Shown here piece by piece: positions 1 through 6,207 of a stretch of 7,324 nt of DNA. Made by a program: the position numbers and the translations under genes. The stretch lies in NCBI GenBank assembly GCA_015490395.1, contig WFXX01000020.1, positions 1 through 7,324 of the forward strand. The letters run 5' to 3'. The notes below the pieces were generated by a model. The model was given only the letters and a program-made list of their open reading frames with translations, searched no databases and had not been told where the DNA came from. The first letter of the stretch is position 1. Every line of letters begins with the position of its first letter. The DNA is from Gammaproteobacteria bacterium (GTDB lineage: Bacteria > Pseudomonadota > Gammaproteobacteria > DRLM01).

Positions 1-1
1 G

Positions 2-49
2 GCTGGGAGGGGATGCCGCCGCGGCTACGGCTGGAGGGGATCGGCATGA
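2..49 (+). CDS. Possible 3' tail of an upstream gene (surE expected), cut by the window edge
   Basis: The frame starting at base 2 is open to a TGA at 47-49 that overlaps the preferred pcm start codon as ATGA. Such overlaps are typical of translationally coupled operon genes. In Gammaproteobacteria the gene before pcm is usually surE (5'-nucleotidase/survival protein). The 15 visible residues are rich in Gly and Arg and carry no recognisable SurE signature, so the assignment rests only on known gene order and on the overlap. The other two plus frames stay open past this point, so this is the only place a codirectional upstream gene could end without running deep into pcm. Confidence 0.25.
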   Translation, partial: AGRGCRRGYGWRGSA

Positions 50-681
50 CCTCCCAGCGTGCTCGGGACCGGCTGGTGCGGCGGCTCGAGGAGGCGGGCA
101 TCCGTCATCCCCTGGTCCTGGAGGTGATGCGCCGCGTGCCTCGGCACCTGTTCGTGGACGAGGCCTTGGCCAGCCACGCCTACGAAGAAACGGCCCTGCC
201 CATCGGCTTCGGCCAGACCCTCTCCCAGCCTTACGTGGTGGCGCGCATGACCGAGGCCCTGCTGGAGGAGGGCCCCTTGGGTAAGGTGTTGGAGGTGGGC
301 ACTGGCTCGGGCTACCAGGCAGCGGTGCTGGCCTGCGTGGCGCGCGAGGTGGTGACCGTGGAGCGTCTCCAGGCCCTGGTGTTGCCCGCCCGGCGGCGCC
401 TGCGGGAGCTGGGTCTGCACAACGTGCGGGTGCGACATGCGGACGGGCGTGAGGGCTGGCCCCCCGAGGCCCCCTACGACGGGATCCTGCTGGCGGCGGC
501 CCCGGAGCGGCTGCCGGCGGGCTTGCTGGAGCAGCTCGCCCCGGGGGGACGTCTGGTGGCACCCGTGGGCCCCGCGGGCCGGCAAAGCCTGCTGCTCCTA
601 ATCCGGGACGGGCGTCGCGGTCTCGTCCGACGCATCCTGGGCCCGGCCAGCTTCGTGCCCCTGCGGCCGGGGGCCGAGTGA
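46..681 (+). CDS. pcm: Protein-L-isoaspartate O-methyltransferase
   Basis: Pcm transfers a methyl group from S-adenosylmethionine to the carboxyl of L-isoaspartyl residues in damaged cytosolic proteins, starting their repair to aspartate. The 211-residue product matches the family's usual length of about 210. Visible motifs are VPRHLFVDEA (31-40), the substrate-side segment ALPIGFGQTLSQPYVVARM (50-68) with the conserved Ser60, the SAM-binding motif I VLEVGTGSGYQ (81-91), and the post-I acidic VERL (105-108). The FVPL element lies near the C-terminus (203-206). The frame is open from an ATG at 13, but I chose the ATG at 46. It has a good GGAGG at 33-37 (8-base spacing), and its MTSQR opening is typical of gammaproteobacterial Pcm. 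It abuts the next gene (TGA at 679-681, ATG at 682), consistent with one operon with the membrane protein and nlpD. The alternative start at 13 would add 11 residues. Confidence 0.96.
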   Translation: MTSQRARDRLVRRLEEAGIRHPLVLEVMRRVPRHLFVDEALASHAYEETALPIGFGQTLSQPYVVARMTEALLEEGPLGKVLEVGTGSGYQAAVLACVAREVVTVERLQALVLPARRRLRELGLHNVRVRHADGREGWPPEAPYDGILLAAAPERLPAGLLEQLAPGGRLVAPVGPAGRQSLLLLIRDGRRGLVRRILGPASFVPLRPGAE

Positions 682-1257
682 ATGGGCCTGTGGTCCGGCC
701 TCTACGAGCGCACCCTGCGCTGGGCTTCTCACCCCCGTGCCCCGTGGTACCTGGCTGCGCTGAGCTTCGCCGAGTCCTCCTTCTTCCCGGTGCCGCCAGA
801 CGTGATGCTGGCGCCCATGGTGCTGGCTCGCCCCCGGGCGGCTTGGCGCCTCGCGGCCCTGACCACGCTCGCCTCGGTGGCGGGGGGCGTGGCCGGCTAC
901 GCGGTGGGGGCGCTGGCCCTAGAGGCGATCCGTCCCTGGCTGGAGGGCGGCGGGGCCTGGGAGACCTACCTGCAGGCCCGGGCCTGGTTCGACCGCTGGG
1001 GCGTCTGGGTGGTGCTGGTGGCCGGTTTCTCGCCCATCCCCTACAAGATGTTCACCCTGGCGGCGGGGACCCTGGGCATGCCGCTGGTGCCCTTCGTCCT
1101 GGCCTCGGTGCTGGGGCGAGGGGCGCGCTTCTATCTGGTGGCTGGCCTGCTGCGCTGGAGAGGCGAGGCGGTGCACCGCGTGCTCAAGGCCCACATGGAT
1201 CGCATCGGCTGGGCTCTGGTGGGCGCCCTGGCGGTGGCCTGGCTCGTGCTGCGCTGA
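682..1257 (+). CDS. YqaA/DedA-family (SNARE-associated/VTT-like) inner-membrane protein
   Basis: This 191-residue hydrophobic protein belongs to the DedA/VTT-like superfamily, closest to the YqaA-type branch often found beside pcm and nlpD. Hydrophobic stretches lie at about 22-48 (re-entrant-like, broken by Pro and acidic residues), 56-80, 106-124, 126-157 and 174-190. Family-type elements are the acidic/proline signature ESSFFPVPPD (31-40), the second half-repeat GFSPIPYK (115-122) and the arginine pair R146/R149 in GRGARF. Known DedA relatives move undecaprenyl phosphate or phospholipids across the inner membrane; the YqaA-type members are less well characterised, so the substrate here is unknown. 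The ATG follows the pcm stop with no gap and has only a weak purine-rich (GGGGG) upstream stretch, suggesting translational coupling. Its TGA overlaps the proposed CTG start of nlpD. Confidence 0.86.
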   Translation: MGLWSGLYERTLRWASHPRAPWYLAALSFAESSFFPVPPDVMLAPMVLARPRAAWRLAALTTLASVAGGVAGYAVGALALEAIRPWLEGGGAWETYLQARAWFDRWGVWVVLVAGFSPIPYKMFTLAAGTLGMPLVPFVLASVLGRGARFYLVAGLLRWRGEAVHRVLKAHMDRIGWALVGALAVAWLVLR

Positions 1258-1952
1258 GGGCTTGGTGCCTGCTGGCGGCTGCGGCTTTACTGCTGGCGGC
1301 CTGCGGGGGTTTCGCGTATCACCGGGTGCGCGAGGGCGAGACCCTCTATAGCATTGGCTGGCGCTACGGGTTGGACCATCGGGACCTGGCCCGCTGGAAC
1401 GGCTTGCAGCCGCCGTATCTCATCCGGCCCGGTCAGCTCCTGCGTCTGGAGCCGCCGCCGGGGGAAGTGGGGGGGCGGCCGCAAGCCCAGGCGGAGAAGG
1501 CTCAGCCCGGCCCGCCGGCCGGGACGGCCCCTTCTGCGGCCGGCCCGCGTGCCGGAGCGGCCTCCGCGTCCCGCCCGACCGCTGCCTTGCGCTGGCGCTG
1601 GCCCGCGGACGGCCCCGTGCTGCGGCGCTTCGGGGAGGGACCCGTGCCGGGGCGCGGGATCCAGATCGGCGGGCGGGTGGGGCAACCGGTGCGCGCCGCC
1701 GCCGACGGCGTGGTGGTCTATGCGGGCCGGGGCCTGCCACAGTACGGGGCCTTGGTCATCATCCGGCACGACGAGCACTTTCTCAGCGCCTACGGCCACA
1801 ACCGGGCCCTCCTGGTGCAAGAGGGTCAGCAGGTGAAGGCAGGTCAGCGCATCGCCTCCATGGGCGAGCAAGGAGGACGTGCCCTGCTGCACTTCGAGAT
1901 CCGCTACGACGGCGAGCCTCGCGATCCCTTGCGCCTGTTGCCGCGGCGCTGA
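1254..1952 (+). CDS. nlpD: NlpD: LysM / degenerate LytM (M23) outer-membrane lipoprotein, probable amidase activator
   Basis: NlpD binds septal peptidoglycan and, in E. coli, activates the amidase AmiC during daughter-cell separation. With the start proposed here it has 232 residues. A lipoprotein signal (MRAWCLLAAAALLLAAC) puts the lipidated Cys at 17, a LysM domain spans about 22-65, an Ala/Pro-rich linker follows to about 110, and the M23 domain covers about 113-228. By comparison with LytM, two zinc-ligand positions are lost (His to G133, Asp to Q137), as is one catalytic His (L211). H182 and H213 remain. E. coli NlpD is similarly degenerate and inactive as an enzyme, so an activator role is inferred. 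The frame is open back to 678 but has no ATG, GTG or TTG between there and the lipobox. CTG 1254 overlaps the upstream TGA as CTGA and gives a well-formed signal peptide. CTG 1239 would add five residues. Family is certain; the start is not. Confidence 0.9.
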   Translation: MRAWCLLAAAALLLAACGGFAYHRVREGETLYSIGWRYGLDHRDLARWNGLQPPYLIRPGQLLRLEPPPGEVGGRPQAQAEKAQPGPPAGTAPSAAGPRAGAASASRPTAALRWRWPADGPVLRRFGEGPVPGRGIQIGGRVGQPVRAAADGVVVYAGRGLPQYGALVIIRHDEHFLSAYGHNRALLVQEGQQVKAGQRIASMGEQGGRALLHFEIRYDGEPRDPLRLLPRR

Positions 1953-1969
1953 TTCTGGCAGCCGCGGGC

Positions 1970-1998
1970 TTGACCTGCTGACCGTTTCGCGGCAGGCT
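1970..1998 (+). promoter_or_regulatory. Weak candidate rpoS-proximal promoter
   Basis: TTGACC at 1970-1975 matches the -35 consensus at five of six bases. At 17-base spacing the only -10 candidate is CAGGCT (1993-1998), which keeps just two consensus positions. A promoter close to rpoS is plausible because rpoS is commonly transcribed from its own promoter in addition to upstream ones; in E. coli the main one lies inside nlpD. The -10 is too poor for a firm call, and nlpD-rpoS cotranscription would also serve. Confidence 0.2.
1974..1996 (+). other. Inverted repeat in the nlpD-rpoS gap (possible rpoS leader hairpin)
   Basis: CCTGC (1974-1978) is exactly complementary to GCAGG (1992-1996). A T-G wobble and a G-C pair extend it inward to a stem of about 7 bp with a 9-base loop. 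No T-run follows, so it does not resemble a Rho-independent terminator. It lies about 35 bases before the rpoS start and about 20 before its ribosome binding site, in what would be the rpoS leader. Regulation of rpoS through leader structure is well established in enteric bacteria, but nothing here shows that this hairpin does it. Confidence 0.3.
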
Positions 1999-2031
1999 GA
2001 AGGTGTCGGGGCAGCAGAAGGGGCTCGACCC

Positions 2032-2988
<957 letters not shown>

Positions 2989-3009
2989 CTGCCCTGCCGG
3001 GCGTTGGCC

Positions 3010-3468
3010 TCAGTCCTCCTCCACCATGAGGAGGGCGGCGGCCACCCGTCGGCCGTCGGCCATGAGGATGTTGTAGGTGCGGCAGGCCGCGGGGGTGTCC
3101 ATCACCTCGTGGCCGATCCCGGCCTCTGTCAAGGGGGCCAGGACCTCCGGGGGCGGCCAGCGCAGCCGCCGCCCGCAGCCCAGGAGCACCACCTCGGGCG
3201 GGGGCTCCAGCGCCACCAGGGCCGCCAGGTGCTCGGGCAGCAGCTCCTCGAAGCGCTGGGGGGGCCAGTCCCGCCATAGGGTCCCTGGGGTCACCACCAC
3301 CGAGCGGCGTAGGATCTCCTGGCGCACGCGGGTGGCGTCTGGCCCCACCGCGTCCATCACCTCTGGGCCCTCCTCCCGGCTGCCCCGGGGCAGGATCACG
3401 GTGATCTGGCCGGGGGCGCAGGCACGGATGCTGTGGCCGGAGGCATCGAAATCCAGAGCGATGTGCAT
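3010..3468 (-). CDS. Mth938/DUF498-like domain protein (NDUFAF3 family)
   Basis: This 152-residue protein shows the signature of the Mth938-like (DUF498) domain: SVVVTPGTLWRDWPP (56-70), the central VVLLGCGRRLRWPPPEVLAPL (about 93-113), GIGHEVMDTPAACRTYN (117-133) and a closing LMADGRRVAAALL (135-147). The domain is a small alpha/beta fold shared with the mitochondrial complex I assembly factor NDUFAF3. Its biochemical role in bacteria is unknown, and no enzyme activity should be assumed. It is slightly longer than many bacterial members (about 120-130), with an extra Glu/Gly/Asp-rich stretch around 30-46. Start: ATG at 3468 (minus strand) follows GGAGG (complement of 3475-3479) at 6-base spacing. 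It is convergent with rpoS, 21 bases apart, and divergent from alaC, so it is transcribed alone. Confidence 0.88.
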   Translation of the reverse strand: MHIALDFDASGHSIRACAPGQITVILPRGSREEGPEVMDAVGPDATRVRQEILRRSVVVTPGTLWRDWPPQRFEELLPEHLAALVALEPPPEVVLLGCGRRLRWPPPEVLAPLTEAGIGHEVMDTPAACRTYNILMADGRRVAAALLMVEED

Positions 3469-3495
3469 CGGTGGCCTCCCAAGGGCGATGCCTTC

Positions 3496-3524
3496 AAGCT
3501 AGCCCGCCGCCGCCCGCTCCGCAA
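3496..3524 (-). promoter_or_regulatory. Weak candidate promoter for the Mth938-like gene
   Basis: On the minus strand TTGCGG (complement of 3519-3524) is followed after 17 bases by TAGCTT (complement of 3496-3501), each matching half of the sigma70 consensus. The start of transcription would fall about 20 bases before the ribosome binding site. Some promoter must lie here because the gene is divergent from its neighbour, but this exact site is only a candidate. Confidence 0.28.
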
Positions 3525-3531
3525 GGGGTAT

Positions 3532-3561
3532 TTGACAGCCCTCCCCGGCCCTCGCTAAAGT
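3532..3561 (+). promoter_or_regulatory. Sigma70-type promoter for the alaC-hom-thrC operon
   Basis: A perfect -35 TTGACA (3532-3537) is separated by 18 bases from a -10 TAAAGT (3556-3561; four of six consensus bases). It stands in a locally A+T-richer patch of a very G+C-rich region, between divergent genes and upstream of three closely spaced codirectional genes. Transcription would start near 3568, giving a leader of about 65 nt. Its position also argues against starting the aminotransferase at the in-frame ATG of 3471, which lies upstream of the promoter. Confidence 0.65.
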
Positions 3562-3578
3562 GCCGTGTTCTCTGGAGT

Positions 3579-3595
3579 CAGGGGAATGCCCCCTG
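3579..3595 (+). other. Leader hairpin enclosing the start codon of the short leader ORF
   Basis: CAGGGG (3579-3584) and CCCCTG (3590-3595) form a perfect 6-bp G+C-rich stem with a 5-base loop, AATGC. The loop contains the ATG (3586-3588) of the short ORF, and the 5' arm contains the purine-rich AGGGGA just before it. It lies about 12 bases into the predicted transcript. No T-run follows, so it is not an intrinsic terminator. A control role for translation of the leader ORF is an inference. Confidence 0.4.
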
Positions 3596-3636
3596 CCGCC
3601 GCGGCGCCCCGCAACGCGCACGGGCCACGACCTTGA
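3586..3636 (+). CDS. Possible 16-residue Ala-rich leader peptide upstream of alaC
   Basis: The ATG at 3586 opens a 16-codon ORF, MPPAAAAPRNAHGPRP, ending at TGA 3634-3636. That stop overlaps the TTG start of the aminotransferase (TTGA). A GGAG at 3574-3577 sits 8 bases upstream, and AGGGGA lies directly before the ATG. Five of sixteen codons are Ala, four of them consecutive (GCC GCC GCG GCG), ahead of an alanine aminotransferase gene. Two readings are possible. It may couple translation into a gene with a weak start, or it may sense alanyl-tRNA supply as classical leader peptides do. Ala-rich short ORFs arise easily at this G+C content, and no terminator/antiterminator pair is obvious, so it may be chance. 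Confidence 0.35.
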   Translation: MPPAAAAPRNAHGPRP

Positions 3637-4847
3637 ACGAAGAGTTTCCCCGCATCAAGCGCCTCCCCCCGTACGTCTTCAACATCGTCAACGAGCTCAA
3701 GGCCAGGGCCCGGGCTCGGGGGGAGGACATCGTGGACTTCGGGATGGGCAACCCGGACCGGCCCACCCCGCGCCACATCGTCCAGAAGCTGGTGGAGGTG
3801 GCCCAGCGGGAGGACGTGCACCGCTATTCGGTCTCCCGGGGCATCCCGCGCCTCAGGCGGGCCATCTGCCAGTGGTACCGGCGCCGCTTCCAGGTGGAGC
3901 TGGACCCCGAGACCGAGGCCATCGTCACCATCGGCTCCAAGGAGGGCCTGGCCCACTTGGCCCTGGCCACCATGGCCCCGGGGGACGTGGCCCTGGTGCC
4001 CAACCCTTCTTATCCCATCCACCCCTACGGCTTCGTCATCGCCGGGGCAGACATCCGCCATGTGCCCCTGGTGCCGGGGGTGGACTTCTTCGCCGAGCTG
4101 GAGAAGGCCATTCGGGGCTCCTGGCCCAAGCCCAAGATGCTGGTGCTCAACTTCCCCGGCAACCCCACCACCCAGTGCGTGGAGCTGGACTTCTTCGAGC
4201 GGGTGGTGGCCGTGGCCCGGGAGCACCAGATCTGGGTGGTGCACGACCTGGCCTATGCGGACATCGTCTTCGACGGCTACACCGCCCCCTCCATCCTCCA
4301 GGTGCCCGGGGCCAAGGAGGTGGCGGTGGAGTTCTTCACCCTCTCCAAGAGCTACAACATGCCCGGCTGGCGGGTGGGCTTCATGTGCGGCTCCCCGGTG
4401 CTGGTGGAGGCCCTGGCGCGGATCAAGTCCTACCTGGACTACGGCATGTTCACCCCCATCCAGGTGGCAGCCATCACCGCACTGGAGGGCCCGCAGGATT
4501 GTGTGGCCCAGACCCGGGAGACCTACCGACGCCGGCGGGACGCCCTGATCAGCGGGCTGAACAGCATCGGCTGGGAGGTGGAGCCTCCCAGGGGGTCCAT
4601 GTTCGTCTGGGCGCCCATCCCGGAGCCGTACCGGGAGCTGGGCTCCCTGGAGTTCGCCAAGAAGCTGCTCCGGGAGGCCAAGGTGGCCGTCTCGCCGGGG
4701 GTGGGCTTCGGCGAGCATGGCGACGATCACGTGCGCTTTGCCCTCATCGAGAACGAGCACCGTACCCGCCAGGCCGTGCGCGGGATGCGGGAGATGTTCC
4801 GCCGCGACGGCCTGCTGCGGCCGCCGGCGCGGCGGGTGGTGCGCTGA
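3633..4847 (+). CDS. alaC: Alanine transaminase AlaC (glutamate-pyruvate aminotransferase)
   Basis: AlaC is a cytosolic, PLP-dependent class I/II aminotransferase making alanine from pyruvate with glutamate as donor. The 404-residue product follows E. coli AlaC almost throughout: FPRIKRLPPYVFNI (5-18), FGMGNPD (36-42), YSVSRGIPRLRRAI (65-78), TIGSKEGLAHL (99-109). Cofactor residues are N177 in FPGNPTT, D205 and Y208 in HDLAYAD, the Schiff-base lysine K239 in TLSKSYN and phosphate-contacting R247. R368 in HVRFALIEN should bind the substrate carboxylate. Start: TTG 3633 gives the family-typical N-terminus MNEEFPRI and lies downstream of the promoter; no ATG or GTG is available nearer than 3471. 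The local ribosome binding site is weak, and the start overlaps the stop of a short leader ORF, suggesting coupled translation. It is 24 bases from hom. Placement with threonine genes is compatible with a role in amino-acid supply. Confidence 0.95.
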   Translation: MNEEFPRIKRLPPYVFNIVNELKARARARGEDIVDFGMGNPDRPTPRHIVQKLVEVAQREDVHRYSVSRGIPRLRRAICQWYRRRFQVELDPETEAIVTIGSKEGLAHLALATMAPGDVALVPNPSYPIHPYGFVIAGADIRHVPLVPGVDFFAELEKAIRGSWPKPKMLVLNFPGNPTTQCVELDFFERVVAVAREHQIWVVHDLAYADIVFDGYTAPSILQVPGAKEVAVEFFTLSKSYNMPGWRVGFMCGSPVLVEALARIKSYLDYGMFTPIQVAAITALEGPQDCVAQTRETYRRRRDALISGLNSIGWEVEPPRGSMFVWAPIPEPYRELGSLEFAKKLLREAKVAVSPGVGFGEHGDDHVRFALIENEHRTRQAVRGMREMFRRDGLLRPPARRVVR

Positions 4848-4871
4848 GGGCGCAGAGGGAGGAGGCAAGCG

Positions 4872-6188
4872 GTGGAAGCGGTCAAGGTGGGCCTGGTGGG
4901 CATGGGCACGGTGGGGGGCGGCACGGTCACGGTGCTGCGGCGCAATGCCGAGGAGATCCGGCGCCGGGCGGGGCGCCCCATCGAGATCGCCGTGGCCGCG
5001 GTGCGCGACCCGGCCCGCCCTCGCTCCTGTGACACCAGCGGGATCCGCCTCACCACCGATCCCCTGGCGGTGGCCGCCGACCCCGAGGTCCAGGTGGTGG
5101 TGGAACTCATGGGCGGCACGGGCCTGGCCCGGGAGGTGGTGGAGCGGGCAGTGGAGGCCGGCAAGCACGTGGTCACCGCCAACAAGGCCCTCATCGCCAC
5201 CTGCGGCAACGAGCTCTTCGCCCAGGCCCAGGAGCGGGGGGTGATGATCGCCTTCGAGGCCGCGGTGGGGGGCGGGATCCCCATCATCAAGGCGGTGCGC
5301 GAGGGCCTGGCCGCCAACCGCATCCAGTGGCTGGCGGGCATCATCAACGGCACGGCCAACTACATCCTCACCGAGATGCGAGACAAGGGCCGGGCCTTCG
5401 ACGAGGTCCTGGCCGAGGCCCAGCGCCTGGGCTACGCCGAGGCCGACCCCACCTTCGACGTCGAGGGCATCGACGCGGCCCACAAGCTCACCATCCTGGC
5501 GGCCATCGCCTTCGGCATCCCGTTGCGCTTCGAGCAGGTCTACGTCGAGGGCATCAGCGCCCTCACCCCGGAGGACGTAGCCTACGCCGGCGAGCTAGGC
5601 TACCGCATCAAGCATCTGGGCATTGCCAAGCGCATCGACGGGGGCGTGGAGCTGCGGGTCCATCCCACCCTGATCCCCGAGCGCAGGCTCATCGCCAACG
5701 TGGACGGGGTGATGAACGCGGTCCTGGTCTGGGGGGACGCGGTGGGTCCCACCCTGTACTACGGGGCCGGGGCCGGGGCCGAACCCACGGCCTCGGCGGT
5801 GGTGGCGGATCTGGTGGAGGTGGTGCGGGCCATGACCGCCGACCCGGAGAACCGGGTGCCCCACCTGGCCTTCCAGCCCGATGCCCTGGAGGATCTGCCC
5901 ATCCTGCCCATGGACCAGGTGGAGACGGCCTACTATCTCCGCCTCCAGGCCCGGGACCGGCCGGGGGTGCTGGCGGAGGTCGCCGGCATCTTGGCCCGAC
6001 AGGGGATCAGCATCGAGGCGGTGATCCAGAAGGAGCCACCGCCGGGCAGCCAGCAAGTATCGGTGATCCTGCTCACCCACCGGGTGCAGGAGCGCCGCAT
6101 GCGCGAGGCCATCCGCCAGATGGAGGCCCTGGAGGACGTCACGGCCCCGGTGGTGCGCCTGCGCGTCGAGAGCCTGGGCGGGCGCTGA
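4872..6188 (+). CDS. hom: Homoserine dehydrogenase with C-terminal ACT domain
   Basis: Hom reduces aspartate 4-semialdehyde to homoserine with NAD(P)H, at the branch leading to threonine and methionine. The 438 residues match the usual monofunctional form without a fused aspartate kinase. Domains in order: Rossmann NAD(P) domain with VGLVGMGTVGGGTV (6-19); TANKALIA (102-109) with conserved K105; catalytic core with GIINGTANYIL (157-167), AEADPT (189-194) and DVEGIDAAHKL (196-206), where K205 is the expected catalytic lysine; GAGAEPTASAV (300-310); and a C-terminal ACT domain (about 354-430) opening YYLRLQARDRPGVLAEVAGIL. The ACT domain usually mediates feedback control by threonine. Start: GTG 4872, preceded by a run containing GGAGG at 4861-4865 (6-base spacing). 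It is 24 bases after alaC and 19 before thrC, so cotranscription with both is very likely. Confidence 0.97.
   Translation: MEAVKVGLVGMGTVGGGTVTVLRRNAEEIRRRAGRPIEIAVAAVRDPARPRSCDTSGIRLTTDPLAVAADPEVQVVVELMGGTGLAREVVERAVEAGKHVVTANKALIATCGNELFAQAQERGVMIAFEAAVGGGIPIIKAVREGLAANRIQWLAGIINGTANYILTEMRDKGRAFDEVLAEAQRLGYAEADPTFDVEGIDAAHKLTILAAIAFGIPLRFEQVYVEGISALTPEDVAYAGELGYRIKHLGIAKRIDGGVELRVHPTLIPERRLIANVDGVMNAVLVWGDAVGPTLYYGAGAGAEPTASAVVADLVEVVRAMTADPENRVPHLAFQPDALEDLPILPMDQVETAYYLRLQARDRPGVLAEVAGILARQGISIEAVIQKEPPPGSQQVSVILLTHRVQERRMREAIRQMEALEDVTAPVVRLRVESLGGR
5763..5780 (+). repeat. Three tandem GGGGCC hexamers inside hom
   Basis: Three perfect copies of GGGGCC encode alternating Gly and Ala in the conserved glycine-rich segment just before PTASAV. 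The repeat is in frame, so copy-number change would add or remove a Gly-Ala pair without a frameshift. With the G-runs at 5732-5737 and 5745-5747 nearby, a G-quadruplex is conceivable. At this G+C content the repeat is most simply explained by codon choice. Confidence 0.5.
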
Positions 6189-6207
6189 CGCCCTGCCGGA
6201 GGAGGAG

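Noticed and set aside
678..1253. N-terminal extension of the NlpD frame back to the GTG at 678
   Set aside because: It completely overlaps the membrane-protein gene in another frame. The extension is Gly/Ala/Arg-rich without a domain and would bury the lipoprotein signal inside the protein.
2991..3002. GCCC-TGCC-GGGC hairpin between the convergent rpoS and Mth938-like genes as a bidirectional terminator
   Set aside because: The stem is only 4 bp and there is no T-run on either side, so it does not meet the pattern of an intrinsic terminator.
3560..5032. Plus-strand open frame of 490 codons overlapping alaC in another frame
   Set aside because: The translation is dominated by Gly, Arg, Pro and His with no domain, and alaC in the other frame is unmistakable. 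It is also a composition shadow.
3555..5483. Long minus-strand open frame (about 640 codons) opposite alaC and hom
   Set aside because: It is an antisense shadow created by high G+C codon bias. Its translation is His/Gly/Leu-rich and low in complexity, while the plus strand encodes well-conserved enzymes throughout.
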